From a bacterium (lineage in GTDB: Bacteria > Gemmatimonadota > Glassbacteria > GWA2-58-10): a DNA stretch of 38,090 nt. The stretch spans positions 1 through 38,090 of the forward strand of contig JAJFUG010000155.1 of NCBI GenBank assembly GCA_021372515.1. Reading direction: 5' to 3'. Positions within the stretch are counted from its first letter, which is position 1, and each line of letters starts with the position of its first letter. Shown one piece after another: positions 1 through 9,104 of the stretch. A program made the translations under genes and the position numbers. The notes under the pieces were generated by a model, which was given only the letters and a program-made list of their open reading frames with translations, ran no database searches and was not told the origin of the DNA.

Positions 1-196
1 TTTCAGCCCCGGCCGTTTCACGTTCGATTACACGCTGCCCTGGCGGGAGGCTCAGACAGGTGCGGCCCCCCAAGGCAACAACGGCGGCCTGTCAGCCGCA
101 CGAGGCTTGGCTTTAACCCAGGATCGAGTCATTCCGATACGAACACTGTGTTCGCCCATAACATTCTATGCAAAAACCTAACCGGACATTGCTGGG
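1..196 (-). repeat. Structured intergenic repeat, copy A (truncated by window edge) plus remnant
   Basis: Positions 1-99 match the body and 5' end of the long intergenic element seen complete at 3693-4016 and 9229-9551, in minus orientation. The shared stretch runs through CCTGGCGGGAGGCTCAGACA and ends in the hairpin arms GCGGC/GCCGC at 84-99. After a diverged stretch (100-176) comes the 20-mer CCTAACCGGACATTGCTGGG at 177-196, which in the 9.5 kb copy lies just past the 3' end of a plus-oriented element. The locus therefore looks like a head-to-head pair whose plus-strand partner has mostly decayed. I see no coding sequence in 1-282. Confidence 0.75.
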
Positions 197-223
197 ATCG
201 AGGGGGATTCAATCCTGAGTAAT

Positions 224-244
224 CGGGCCCGGCGCGCCGTGCCA
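224..244. repeat. Imperfect palindrome of the GGCACGGC/GCCGTGCC type
   Basis: GGGCCCGGCGCGCCGTGCC-type inverted repeat just upstream of the radical SAM gene. Related palindromes lie at 4302-4321 (perfect), about 9116-9134, 9612-9630 and about 34043-34060. It may be a short extragenic palindrome. No T-run follows, so it is unlikely to be a terminator here. Confidence 0.5.
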
Positions 245-282
245 CTACAGTCCATATCTTAGCCGGAAAAAAGGAGAGAGTC

Positions 283-1536
283 TTGAGCCGCGTGCTGCTG
301 GTCAACCCCAACCGTTTCGTCACCCCGCCCGTGCCGCCGCTGGCCCTGGAGTACCTTCAGGCGGCCCTGGAGGCGGCCGGCCACACCACCCGCATCGCCG
401 ACCTGACTTTCGCTCCCGACCCGGAGGCCGCCCTGGCCGCTGCCGTGGAAAGTTTCCGCCCCGCATTGGCCGCGGTCACGGTGCGCAACGTGGACAGCGT
501 GCTCTACCTGGGCAACCGCTTTTTCCTGGACGAGATGAAGCCCCTGATCGCCCGGCTCAAGGCCGAGGGCGTGATAACGGTCCTGGGGGGCGCGGGGTTC
601 AGCGCGTTTCGCGGCACAGCCCGTCAGTACCTGGGCGCGGACTATGGGATTGTCGGCCCGGGGGAGCGAGCCCTGCCCGCGCTGCTCGCCGCCCTGGAGG
701 CTGGCGCTCCGCCGGAGAATCCCCTTCTGGATGGCTGGGCCGCAGGGATCGACCCGGCGCTGGAGGTCACGCAGCGCGGCCGGGATATCGATTACCCGGC
801 CTACCTGTCCCAGGGCGGCCTGGCCGGGTTCGAGACCCAGAAAGGCTGCCTGGGTGGCTGCGCCTACTGTCCGGAGGCGGGCGGACGCATGCTCTACCGT
901 GACCCGGCCGCCGTGGTGCGCGAGCTGCAACACCTGACCGGACTCGGGATCAGCGAGTTCCACCTCTGCGACTCGGAGTTCAACCAGAACCTGGAGCACT
1001 GCTACGGTTTCCTCAACGCCCTGATCGCGGCCCGGCTGCCCCTGCGCTGGGCGCTCTATCTTAAAAGCACACCGGCCGAACGCGAGTTGCTGCGCCTTCT
1101 GGCCGCCAGCGGGGCCTGGATGGTCACCCTGAGCCTGCCCACCGGCGACAGCTCCTGGCCGGAGCATGCCGCGCACCTGGGCTCCTGGTGCCACGAGTTC
1201 GGGCTGCGCCTGGCGGTGGATTTCCTCTGCGGCCTGCCCGGCGACACGCCCGCGGGCATACGGCGCGACCTGGAGCGCCTGCGCCAGGTGGGAGCGCAGA
1301 GCGTGGGCCTCAACAGCGTGATCCGCCTCTACCCCGGCACTCCAACCAGCGAGTCCCTGGTGCGGGACCCCGATGAAACCCCGTTCCTGCGCGGGCCGCT
1401 TCAGGACAACCCCGGCTGGCTTGTCCCGGCGTTCTACCACCGGATCGGGCCGGAGGATTTGAAAGAGCTGGTGGGGGATGACCCGCTGTTCAAGGTCGAG
1501 GGCTTCGAGAGCGGCTCCAATTACCAGCGCGTTTGA
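283..1536 (+). CDS. B12-binding-type radical SAM protein
   Basis: This 417-aa protein has the layout of class B radical SAM enzymes: an N-terminal cobalamin-binding-like Rossmann region (about residues 1-150, starting MSRVLLVNPN and including a VLGGAGFSA stretch) and a radical SAM barrel with the 4Fe-4S cysteine motif CX3CX2C at Cys189, Cys193 and Cys196. A DxHxxG B12 motif is not evident, so cobalamin may not be bound. The start is the TTG at 283, seven bases after AAGGAG, and no in-frame ATG upstream has a comparable ribosome site. The substrate cannot be told. Relatives methylate or rearrange lipids, cofactors and natural products. It stands alone, with a hairpin at 1561 after the stop and hcp 360 bp further on. 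Confidence 0.85.
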   Translation: MSRVLLVNPNRFVTPPVPPLALEYLQAALEAAGHTTRIADLTFAPDPEAALAAAVESFRPALAAVTVRNVDSVLYLGNRFFLDEMKPLIARLKAEGVITVLGGAGFSAFRGTARQYLGADYGIVGPGERALPALLAALEAGAPPENPLLDGWAAGIDPALEVTQRGRDIDYPAYLSQGGLAGFETQKGCLGGCAYCPEAGGRMLYRDPAAVVRELQHLTGLGISEFHLCDSEFNQNLEHCYGFLNALIAARLPLRWALYLKSTPAERELLRLLAASGAWMVTLSLPTGDSSWPEHAAHLGSWCHEFGLRLAVDFLCGLPGDTPAGIRRDLERLRQVGAQSVGLNSVIRLYPGTPTSESLVRDPDETPFLRGPLQDNPGWLVPAFYHRIGPEDLKELVGDDPLFKVEGFESGSNYQRV

Positions 1537-1560
1537 GCGAGACAAAAACGGCACTTCGGG

Positions 1561-1584
1561 AACGGCCGCCCGCGGGCGGCCGTT
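1561..1584 (+). terminator. Perfect GC palindrome after radical SAM gene, terminator-like
   Basis: Arms AACGGCCGCCCG and CGGGCGGCCGTT form a perfect 24-bp palindrome 24 bp after the stop codon, followed by a T-rich but interrupted tail (TTTCGCGTTTCTT). It is probably the transcription end of the radical SAM gene. The tail is weak for a classical intrinsic terminator. Confidence 0.55.
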
Positions 1585-1696
1585 TCGCGTTTCTTCGGGA
1601 ACAACCGGCCGATCCGGATGTATTGTATCCTGCACCTGGGGCGCCTGCGCCCGGGCAGCCTCCGCGCGCCCATTCCGAAAATAATCCGTCCGGCTC

Positions 1697-1747
1697 TTGA
1701 CAGGCCCTCTTGTTTGTTCTAATTTAAGATATCCTTATCCTGATATG
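1697..1747 (+). promoter_or_regulatory. Candidate hcp promoter with nearby dyad
   Basis: In the 363-bp gap before hcp there is a TTGACA at 1697-1702 with a 17-bp spacer to TAATTT at 1720-1725. This is a good -35 and a weak -10. Just downstream, ATATC (1729-1733) and GATAT (1742-1746) form a dyad with an 8-bp gap that could bind a regulator. Hcp genes are commonly controlled by nitrosative or anaerobic regulators (HcpR, FNR, NsrR), but this dyad does not clearly match their known sites. The rest of the gap shows nothing further apart from the hairpin at 1561. Confidence 0.4.
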
Positions 1748-1899
1748 TTTTTAGTATCATCCTTTCATCACCAGCGGTTCCGATTCAGATATTCACGCCA
1801 CCGGTTTCCCCGCGTGGACAAACTCACACCCGCCTGCCCAGGCCACCGGACTGTCCGGAGACAGCGGCAGGCACTTTCTGTCCGGTAAGGAGCAAAGCC

Positions 1900-3549
1900 A
1901 TGAGCATGTTCTGCTATCAGTGCGAACAGACCGCCAACGGTGCGGGCTGCACCTCTTTCGGTATCTGCGGCAAAGACCCCGAGACCGCGGTCTTCCAGGA
2001 CCTTCTGGTCCAGGTGACAAAAGGAGTGTCGCAGTACGCCCACCACGCGCGCCGCCTGGGCGCCTCCGACCGTGAGATCGACCAGTTCGTCATCGAGGCG
2101 CTGTTCACCACGGTGACGAACGTGAATTTCGACCCGGCGAGTATAGAGGTGTTCATCCGCCGGGGCGCGGCGGTCAAGGCGGGGGCGCGCGAGTTGTACC
2201 TGCGGGCCTGCCGTGGGAAGGGTGTCCAGCCGGAGGCACTCGGCGGACCGTCGATATGGGAGCCGGCCGCGGACAAGTCGGGACTTGTCTCCCAAGGCCT
2301 CGAAGCCGGGGTCGAAAGCCGCCGCCGTCAGTTCGGGCCGGATGTCTCGGGCCTGCAGGAGCTGATCCTCTACGGCCTGAAAGGCATGGCCGCCTATGCC
2401 GATCACGCCCGGATACTGGGGAGCGAGGACCCGGCCGTGTACGCGTTCTTCCACGAGGCCCTGGATTTCCTGGCCGGCAATCCCTCGGATGTGGACTCAC
2501 TGGTGAGTATGGCCATGCGCACCGGGGAGGTCAACCTGCGCGTGATGGAGTTGCTGGATGCGGCCAACACCGGGGCTTACGGCCACCCGGAGCCAACCCG
2601 CGTGCGTGTCACCCCGCGCGCCGGCAAGTGTATCCTGGTCTCGGGCCACGATCTGCGCGATCTGCAGGCCCTGCTCGAACAAACCGCGGGCCAGGGGATC
2701 GACATTTACACCCACGGCGAGATGCTCCCGGCCCACGGCTATCCCGGGCTCAAGAAACACCCGCACCTGGCCGGCAACTACGGCGGCGCGTGGCAGGACC
2801 AGCGCCGTGAGTTCGAGGAGTTCCCAGGTGCAATCCTGATGACCACCAACTGCATCCAGAAACCCAAGGAAAGCTACCAAGCGAGGATTTTCACCTGCGG
2901 ACTGGTCCAGTGGCCCGGGGTGACCCACATCGCGGACCGCGATTTCGGCCCGGTGATCCAGGCCGCCCTGGCCGCGCCGGGGTTCAAGAAGGACGAGGCT
3001 CTGAAAGAGATCACCGTGGGCTTCGCGCACAACGCGGTGCTGGGCGTGGCGGGCAAGGTGATCGAGCTGGTCAAGGCCGGACGGATCAAACATTTCTACC
3101 TGGTGGGCGGCTGCGATGGGGCCAAGCCGGGGCGCAACTACTACACCGAGTTGGCCGAGAAAATCCCCTCCGACTCGCTGATCCTCACCCTGGCCTGCGG
3201 CAAGTTCAGGTTCAACAAGCTCGAATTCGGCGACATCGAGGGCATCCCGCGCCTTCTGGACATCGGCCAGTGCAACGACGCCTACTCGGCGATACAGATC
3301 GCCCTGGCCCTGGCCAAGGCGTTCGGCTGCGGGGTGAACGACCTGCCGCTCTCGATAATCCTGAGCTGGTACGAGCAGAAAGCGGTCTGCATCCTGCTCA
3401 CCCTTCTGCATCTGGGTATCAAGAACATGCGCCTGGGCCCCAGCCTGCCGGCTTTCATCGGCCCGAACGTGCTCAAGGTGCTGGTGGAGACTTTCAACTT
3501 GCGGCCGGTCTCAACGCCGGAGAAAGACCTGGCCGGGGCGTTGGCTTAA
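1900..3549 (+). CDS. hcp: Hybrid-cluster protein (hydroxylamine / nitric oxide reductase), class I
   Basis: Hcp is a cytoplasmic iron-sulfur enzyme. It reduces hydroxylamine in vitro and, in E. coli, NO to N2O, and serves in nitrosative-stress defence. The 549 aa begin with Cys5, Cys8, Cys17 and Cys23, i.e. CX2CX8CX5C, the spacing of class I enzymes from anaerobes such as Desulfovibrio (class II E. coli type is CX2CX11CX6C). Hybrid-cluster ligand regions are all visible: SGHDLRDL (His), THGEMLPA (Glu), TTNCIQKP (Cys), VGGCDGAKPGR, LACGKFRFN, IGQCNDAYSA (Cys) and WYEQKAVC (Glu, Lys). AAGGAG at 1887-1892 supports the ATG. No hcr reductase gene is adjacent, so its electron donor must be elsewhere. 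Confidence 0.97.
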   Translation: MSMFCYQCEQTANGAGCTSFGICGKDPETAVFQDLLVQVTKGVSQYAHHARRLGASDREIDQFVIEALFTTVTNVNFDPASIEVFIRRGAAVKAGARELYLRACRGKGVQPEALGGPSIWEPAADKSGLVSQGLEAGVESRRRQFGPDVSGLQELILYGLKGMAAYADHARILGSEDPAVYAFFHEALDFLAGNPSDVDSLVSMAMRTGEVNLRVMELLDAANTGAYGHPEPTRVRVTPRAGKCILVSGHDLRDLQALLEQTAGQGIDIYTHGEMLPAHGYPGLKKHPHLAGNYGGAWQDQRREFEEFPGAILMTTNCIQKPKESYQARIFTCGLVQWPGVTHIADRDFGPVIQAALAAPGFKKDEALKEITVGFAHNAVLGVAGKVIELVKAGRIKHFYLVGGCDGAKPGRNYYTELAEKIPSDSLILTLACGKFRFNKLEFGDIEGIPRLLDIGQCNDAYSAIQIALALAKAFGCGVNDLPLSIILSWYEQKAVCILLTLLHLGIKNMRLGPSLPAFIGPNVLKVLVETFNLRPVSTPEKDLAGALA

Positions 3550-3620
3550 TGTCACGGCGTGCCGCGCCCCGGTCTTGGAAAGCAACGGCCTGATTGTAGC
3601 GTAGAATTGTATCTCCGGGT

Positions 3621-3656
3621 GTAGGGGCGACCGGCCGGTCGCCCCTACGTTTTTTT
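3621..3656 (+). terminator. Intrinsic terminator of hcp, 28-bp perfect palindrome plus T7
   Basis: Arms GTAGGGGCGACCGG and CCGGTCGCCCCTAC (3621-3648) are perfectly self-complementary and followed by G then seven Ts (3650-3656). This is a strong intrinsic terminator 72 bp after the hcp stop. The outer GGGGC...GCCCC arms recur at 9686-9708 with a different inside, so it belongs to a repeated palindrome family. Confidence 0.85.
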
Positions 3657-3692
3657 GACCGGCTTTTTGCCAAAGCGATAATTAATTTCTTG

Positions 3693-4016
3693 CCGTCCTT
3701 TCGGTCTTGCCCAGCAATGTCCGGTTAGGAACTTGCAGTGAGAAGCCGAAAGACCCTTTTCTGCTTTGGTTTCGGTCAAAGCAGCAAAGCCAGCGGGGGC
3801 CGCTTGCCTCGTCCCAACCGCGACACTATTTCTGACTATAGTGTTCGCAAAGCATCGATTCCGCTGCCGCGTTGCAGCGGCGGCGCTGCCGCGAATCGCC
3901 GCCGAACCGCGGAACTATTTCCGGCCGGGCCGCATTACGCTCGATTGCACGCTGGCCTGGCGGGAGGCTCAGACAGGTGCGGCCCCCAAAGACAAAACCT
4001 GCGGCCTGAAGCCGCC
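3693..4016 (-). repeat. Structured intergenic repeat, copy B1 (full length)
   Basis: Read on the minus strand, this copy runs from the 5' hairpin (GCGGC..GCCGC near 4001-4016) through TTTGGGGGCCGCACCTGTC and TGAGCCTCCCGCC, the central hairpin GGCGGCG...CGCCGCC (about 3876-3904), to the 3' hairpin at 3761-3784 and the 20-mer at 3710-3729. Positions 3693-3803 (111 bp) equal 9441-9551 inverted with one mismatch. Reading frames are not kept between copies, so I treat it as non-coding. It fills the gap between hcp and the amidase together with copy B2. Confidence 0.88.
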
Positions 4017-4043
4017 TTAAGGTTAAATCGCGCTTTTCCCTAC

Positions 4044-4321
4044 GCGGCCGCAGGCCGCCGGGAGGCCGTATGTCCGAGCCTCGTCAAAGGAGCGGAGCAA
4101 ATGCCGCGTGCACACCGAACGGAGGCAAAGCTCCAGCGGTCCGGCGGGCGGTCAGCGCCAGCGTCGCCCACACCGCAGGCAGCATGCAGAACCCACGTGC
4201 ACACCACGGGTTCAAAGAACGTGAATGCCGGGGCGAGTTTACGGCCCCCCAATGGCTTCTGGTTCTCTTGGCCGTAACCCAGAGAACATAAAGAGCCTTT
4301 CGGGCACGGCGCGCCGTGCCC
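4044..4321 (+). repeat. Structured intergenic repeat, copy B2, head-to-head with B1
   Basis: This copy is plus-oriented and diverged. It has a 5' hairpin GCGGCC GCA GGCCGC (4044-4058), TGTCCGAGCCT, AGCGGTCCGGCGGGCGG, then ACGGCCCCCCAATGGCTTC and a 3' hairpin GTTCTCTTGG-CCGTAA-CCCAGAGAAC (4262-4287). Then come AGAGCCTTTCGG and a perfect 20-bp palindrome (arms GGGCACGGCG/CGCCGTGCCC, 4302-4321). The region 4236-4330 is matched inverted at 9105-9200. No gene is visible between 3550 and 4492. The bases after 4330 show nothing further. Confidence 0.8.
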
Positions 4322-4492
4322 CTGCGGCTTGCTCCCGCCATAGCGAAGCGGCCGTTTTGAGAATGCAACAGCACGTTACTATCGTGCCCCCCTCTTCTCT
4401 TGCCTCAGGCGGCCCGCGGCTGTAATTTAGGCCCTGTACCGGTACTTAAAACGAATATAGACAGCCAACACCAGAGACGGGGCTTGCGGGAT

Positions 4493-6850
4493 ATGCGACG
4501 GTCAAGAAAGCTGTATGCGGTCATTTTCGCGCTGGCGGCGCTGGGCCTGGGCCTGGCCGGCTGCGCGGCGCTCAAGAAAGGCGACCCGGCGGGCTACGGC
4601 CCCCGGGCGCTCAGCTATGCGGGCTATGATTTCAGCGTGCTGGAGGGGCAACGGATCGTGCTCGATCCGGGCCACGGCGGACGCTACAGCGGCGCTATCG
4701 GCCCGGGCGGGCTGACCGAGAAAGAGGTCAACCTGGCCGTGGCGCTGATCCTGCGCGACCTGCTGGCAGGCTACGGCGCCCGGGTGAGCCTCACCCGCAG
4801 CGTGGATGCCGACCTCCTGCCCGCCGGGGCCAGCGGCCCGCTACACGCCGACCTGGCCGCCCGGGTGGACAGCGCCGACTCCGACAGCGGGATGATTTTC
4901 CTTTCCATCCACCACAACAGCCCCGGCGCTCCGGGCAGCCACTACAACGCCACCGAGACCTATTATAAGCGCGGCGACACCGGACCCTCGCTCGACCTGG
5001 CGCGTTTCATCCACGCACGCCTTTCGGCGGACCTGGGCCTGAGCCGCAAGTACCTGCGTCCGGGCAACTATTATGTCCTTCGGCACAACGACCGCACCGC
5101 GGTCCTGGGCGAGGCGAGCTACCTGAGCCACCCAGGCACGGAATCGAAACTGCGCGGCGCCGCGGCCCGTCAGCTGGAGGCCTATTCCTACCTTCTGGGC
5201 CTGGTCGACTACCTGAGCCGCGGGGTGCCGCTGGTCGAGGACCTTACCGTGGGCCCCGGCGCCCCGGCGCAGGAGCTTCAGGCGCGCCTGAGCGCCGGCG
5301 TGCGGGATGAGCTGCGCGGCGGCGGGATCGACCCGCAGGCGATCGAGGTCACGGTGGATGGCGCTCCGGTGCCGTTCAGCTACGACCAGTCCCGTGGCCG
5401 CCTGGACGCCACCCTGGAGGGCCTGCCCAACGGCAATCACCTGGCCGCTGTGCGGGTGCGCAACCTGCGCGGCAACGCCGCCCGCGAGGCCCTGGCCCAG
5501 TTCCAGGTGGCGGTGCCCCCGGCGCACGTGGAACTATCCTCCAGTCTGGGCCGTGTCCCGCTGGATGGGGTGACTCCGGTCAAGTTCACCGCCCGGGTTT
5601 CCGACCGCCGCGGCCTGCCGGTGGCGGACAGCACCTGGGTGCTGTTCGAGTTCTCCGACCCCAACCTTCCCCCGCGCACCGTTCTCACCTCCGGGGGGCG
5701 GGCTTTCTGCGAAGTGATTCCCGCGGCCAACCACAACCTGAGCGTGACCGCCTCCTGCGGGGATGTCAGCGGCACGGCCGGGGTGGAGATCGGACCGGTC
5801 CAGGCGACCGTGCTGGTGCTTCAGGTGGAGGACAGCCGCGGCGGCTTGATCCGCGGCACGGCCCGGGTGAGCTTTCCCGGCGGCGGAGTGTTCAACTGTG
5901 ACGCCGAGGGCTGGCTGAGCCTGGCGGGCCTGAGCGGCGGCCCCTGCCCGCTCGTGGTCGAATGCCCGGGTTACGTGCCCCAGGCGCTGAACCTGGAGCT
6001 GAGCGCAGGGCGCGGATTTCTGGAGCGGGTGCGGCTCGTGCCAGCCCTGGGCGGGACGCTGCTCGGCAAGAGGATCGCCCTCGACCCGGCCGCGGGCGGA
6101 GAGAGCGCGGGCGAGACCGGAGCCCTGGGCACGCGCGAGTCGGATGTCAACTGGCGGGTCTGCGCCTACCTGCGTGATTATCTGGAGCGCGCCGGGGCCA
6201 CGGTGCTGGTTACCCGTCAGTTCGAGGAAGGAGCCGGGGCCTGGGAGCGGGTCAACCGGAGCGAGGATTTCGACCCGGCGGTGCTGGTCTCGGTGACCCA
6301 TTCCGGCGCGGTGAGCAAAAAAGCCCCGCGCGCGGCCACGGTGGTCTACCACTACCCGGCGAGCGAGGAGGGCCGCCGTCTGGCCGTCCTGGCCGCGGTC
6401 AACCTGAAAGGCTTCGCCGGCTGTCCCTGGCGCGGCGCGGCGGGCGGCACTCAGCGCCTTATCCAGCAGGTGAGCTGCCCGGCGGTGCTGGTGTGCGCCG
6501 CTTCCCTGGCCGACACTGTCGCCGAGAACCTCCTGTCCTCCCCAGCCGCGTGCCGGGCCGAGGCCCAGGCCGTGTTCGAGGCCCTCGCGGTCTGGTCCGG
6601 CTGGACCCCCGGGGGCGACAACCCGCACCTGAGCGGACGGGTGAGCGACGGCCACGGGCACGTGGTGCCGGAAGCGCTGGTCTGGCTGGACAGTTGGCTG
6701 CCCACCCAGACCGACAGCCAGGGACGGTTCCTGTTCCAGAACGCCGGGCCGGGCGGCCACAGCCTCACGGTCGAGGCCGGGGGACGCTGCTACGGCCCGC
6801 AGACCGCCACCACCGGGCACCGGGCGGAAATCCTGCTGGGGGGCGATTAA
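4493..6850 (+). CDS. Lipoprotein N-acetylmuramoyl-L-alanine amidase with second, inactive amidase domain
   Basis: The first domain is a zinc amidase_3 that would cut the MurNAc-L-Ala bond of peptidoglycan. A lipoprotein signal ends in LGLAGC (start ATG 4493, 785 aa; a TTG at 4484 is an alternative). Domain 1 (about residues 55-245) has DPGHGG (His61), EKEVN (Glu76), SIHHN (His140) and GEASYLSH (Glu207), all the expected zinc and catalytic residues. Then come two or three beta-sandwich domains (about 250-525), one resembling a bacterial Ig-like Big_1 domain. A second amidase-fold domain (about 527-695) reads DPAAGG, ESDVN and SVTHS and lacks the catalytic Glu, so it is probably a binding module. 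The C-terminus (about 700-785) resembles a carboxypeptidase-regulatory beta domain. It is followed 24 bp later by the hexosaminidase. Confidence 0.88.
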   Translation: MRRSRKLYAVIFALAALGLGLAGCAALKKGDPAGYGPRALSYAGYDFSVLEGQRIVLDPGHGGRYSGAIGPGGLTEKEVNLAVALILRDLLAGYGARVSLTRSVDADLLPAGASGPLHADLAARVDSADSDSGMIFLSIHHNSPGAPGSHYNATETYYKRGDTGPSLDLARFIHARLSADLGLSRKYLRPGNYYVLRHNDRTAVLGEASYLSHPGTESKLRGAAARQLEAYSYLLGLVDYLSRGVPLVEDLTVGPGAPAQELQARLSAGVRDELRGGGIDPQAIEVTVDGAPVPFSYDQSRGRLDATLEGLPNGNHLAAVRVRNLRGNAAREALAQFQVAVPPAHVELSSSLGRVPLDGVTPVKFTARVSDRRGLPVADSTWVLFEFSDPNLPPRTVLTSGGRAFCEVIPAANHNLSVTASCGDVSGTAGVEIGPVQATVLVLQVEDSRGGLIRGTARVSFPGGGVFNCDAEGWLSLAGLSGGPCPLVVECPGYVPQALNLELSAGRGFLERVRLVPALGGTLLGKRIALDPAAGGESAGETGALGTRESDVNWRVCAYLRDYLERAGATVLVTRQFEEGAGAWERVNRSEDFDPAVLVSVTHSGAVSKKAPRAATVVYHYPASEEGRRLAVLAAVNLKGFAGCPWRGAAGGTQRLIQQVSCPAVLVCAASLADTVAENLLSSPAACRAEAQAVFEALAVWSGWTPGGDNPHLSGRVSDGHGHVVPEALVWLDSWLPTQTDSQGRFLFQNAGPGGHSLTVEAGGRCYGPQTATTGHRAEILLGGD

Positions 6851-6874
6851 ACCGTCTTCTCTTCGGAGGTGCGC

Positions 6875-9079
6875 ATGCATAAACATTTTGCAGCCTTGAC
6901 CGCCACAGTCTTACTGTTTGCCGCAGCCGCCTCCGCTTTCGCCCTGACGCAGACCCCGCTCGGCCGGGCCGGGATCAACCTTATCCCCTACCCGCAACAG
7001 GTTCGCCTGATTGGTGAGGACTGCGCCCTGCACGGCCCCCTGGCAGTCGTGCTCGACCAGTCGGCCGCGAGCGCCGAGGCCCGTTTCGCGGCGGAGGCAC
7101 TCTGCCGCGGCCTGTCAAAGGATTGGGGCCTGGACTGCCGGGTCGGCGAGGCCCAGCCCGGAGTGCAGACAGTCAGCCTGAGCCTCACCGGGGCCCCGGA
7201 GAAAGTCGGCCCCCAGGGCTATGTGCTGGAAAGCTCGCCGGAGGGGCTCACTGTCCGGGCCAACACGGCCCAGGGGTTATTCTACGGAGTACAGACTCTT
7301 CTTCAGTGTGTTGTCCAGCGCCGCGAATCACCCGCCGTGCCGGGGCTTGTGATCGAGGACTGGCCCGATATCGCAGTGCGCGCAGTACACTACGACACAA
7401 AACACTTCCAGGAAAAAGCGGACTATGTCGAGGGCTTCATCCGGGTCCTCGCCCACTACAAGATCAACATGCTGATCTGGGAGTGGGAGGACAAGTTCGC
7501 CTACCGCAGCCACCCCGAGATCGGCGCTCCGGGGGCGTTCACCCCGGAGCAGATGCAGGCTTTCACCCGCCTGGCCGCACAATATCACATCCAGCTCGTG
7601 CCGCTGGTGCAGGGTCTGGGCCATGTGAGCTATATCCTCAAGTGGCCGCAGTATCACGATCTGCGCGAGATACCCGCCTCCAACTGGGAAATCTGCCCGC
7701 TCAAGGAGGGGAGCTACAGGCTGCTGTTCGACCTCTGGGACGAGGCCATCGCGGCCACACCAGGCAGCCGCTACCTGCACGTGGGCACGGATGAGACCTG
7801 GGAGCTGGGCACAGGCGCCGTCTGCGGCTGCGCGGAGAAAGCCCGCGAGATCGGGCGATACGGGCTGATGCAGCTTTTCCTGCACCGCGTGGCCGAACAC
7901 GTGACGCAGAAAGGCCGCCAGGTGATGAGCTGGGGCGGCGAGTTCCGCCCGGGCGAGAAAGCCGCGCCACCAGCCGGGCTGATCACGTTCGGCGAAGGCC
8001 GGGATGAGGACCGAACGATCGAGCAGGCTGGCTACCCGCTCTGGTTCTACGACCCTAACCCCGGGATCGAGCACCTGTTCCTGCCCTACCTGTACCGTCT
8101 GGATGACACGGGCCGCGAAGCGCCCGGCTGCCTGGAGCTTTCGGCCAAGGCCGTGGGGGCGGCCGCCCGCAGCGGCCTGTACGATGGGATCGTGGCCACG
8201 AGCTGGAACTGCTCCGGCGTGCACAACCAGGGCTGGATGCTGCGCTATGTCACCGCGGCCGAGTACGCCTGGAGCGGCGGCCAGCCGGGCTGGGAGGAGT
8301 TCCGGGAAAGGTTCTTCAGCAACTACTACGGCCCGCGCTCGGTGGATGTCCAGGAGTTGTACGGCCTTCTCAGCCGGGGCAGCTATTTCTACATGGAATC
8401 GTTCGAGCGGCGGGTCTGGCACTGGGGCGAAGTGGGTAAGACCCACCTGCCCGACCTTCCGCGCGACGACCTGGAATACGACCCGTTCTGGAACACGCAG
8501 TACCGCGAGCGGGTGGAGAAAGCCAGGGCCATAATCCCGTTGATGCGGCGCGCCCGCGCGCTCTGCCGTCTGAACATGCAGGCCGGGGCGGCCAACTCTT
8601 ACGATTTTGAGCTGTTCGGCTGCCTGGCCGATCTTTTCGAGCATACGGCGCGGGTCTACCTTATGCTCTCGCGCCTGGAGCGCACAGTGGGCGAAGCCAG
8701 CGAGCTGCACTTCGCCGACCACGCCGCAGCCCGGGCCAAGCTGATCGAGGCCGCGGGCATGGTCCGGCAGAGCCTGGACAGCCGCGACGCGCTCTATGCG
8801 CGGATCAAGGCCACCTGGGAGAAAAGCCAGCTTCCCAAGGGCATGTCCACGCCCGAGAAAAAATACCTCCACGCCCGGGACCGTCAGCACAATTTCGCCA
8901 ACCGTCGGCCTGACCTGTCGTTTATGCTGTATGACGAGGAAAAGCTGGGGCTGGAGGACTACCTCGCCAAGCTCAAGGCCTACATCGACTGGTACGGCCG
9001 CGCCTGGCCGGATGCGCTGAGCGGCGGCCAGGGGAAAGCCACCGCGGGGGGTGATATGGAGGAGGACGACGACTTGTAG
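6875..9079 (+). CDS. Secreted GH20-like beta-N-acetylhexosaminidase
   Basis: Family GH20 enzymes remove terminal GlcNAc/GalNAc by substrate-assisted catalysis. The 734-aa protein starts at ATG 6875, five bases after GGAGG (a GTG at 6869 overlaps that site). It has a signal peptide (residues 1-24, ending ASAFA), an N-terminal GH20b-like alpha/beta domain (about 30-160, with GYVLESSPEGLTVRA and GLFYGVQTLLQ), then the catalytic barrel (about 160-480) with HVGTDETWELG. Asp306-Glu307 is the catalytic pair. The helical C-terminal 200 residues end in an acidic MEEDDDL tail. It directly follows the amidase, so the pair may act together on peptidoglycan or amino-sugar glycans in the periplasm or outside the cell. 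The exact substrate is unproven. Confidence 0.88.
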   Translation: MHKHFAALTATVLLFAAAASAFALTQTPLGRAGINLIPYPQQVRLIGEDCALHGPLAVVLDQSAASAEARFAAEALCRGLSKDWGLDCRVGEAQPGVQTVSLSLTGAPEKVGPQGYVLESSPEGLTVRANTAQGLFYGVQTLLQCVVQRRESPAVPGLVIEDWPDIAVRAVHYDTKHFQEKADYVEGFIRVLAHYKINMLIWEWEDKFAYRSHPEIGAPGAFTPEQMQAFTRLAAQYHIQLVPLVQGLGHVSYILKWPQYHDLREIPASNWEICPLKEGSYRLLFDLWDEAIAATPGSRYLHVGTDETWELGTGAVCGCAEKAREIGRYGLMQLFLHRVAEHVTQKGRQVMSWGGEFRPGEKAAPPAGLITFGEGRDEDRTIEQAGYPLWFYDPNPGIEHLFLPYLYRLDDTGREAPGCLELSAKAVGAAARSGLYDGIVATSWNCSGVHNQGWMLRYVTAAEYAWSGGQPGWEEFRERFFSNYYGPRSVDVQELYGLLSRGSYFYMESFERRVWHWGEVGKTHLPDLPRDDLEYDPFWNTQYRERVEKARAIIPLMRRARALCRLNMQAGAANSYDFELFGCLADLFEHTARVYLMLSRLERTVGEASELHFADHAAARAKLIEAAGMVRQSLDSRDALYARIKATWEKSQLPKGMSTPEKKYLHARDRQHNFANRRPDLSFMLYDEEKLGLEDYLAKLKAYIDWYGRAWPDALSGGQGKATAGGDMEEDDDL

Positions 9080-9104
9080 GGTGGCTTTGCACCGAACTGA
9101 TTAT

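Noticed and set aside
259-1635. Long open frame antisense to the radical SAM gene
   Set aside because: No family motif or ribosome site; it arises from the GC-rich third positions of the real gene.
3738-4277. Open frames running through the repeats (also 9051-9611, 34190-34696 and 37603-37983)
   Set aside because: Frames differ between copies, indels break them and no ribosome sites are shared; conserved hairpins explain the similarity better than a protein.
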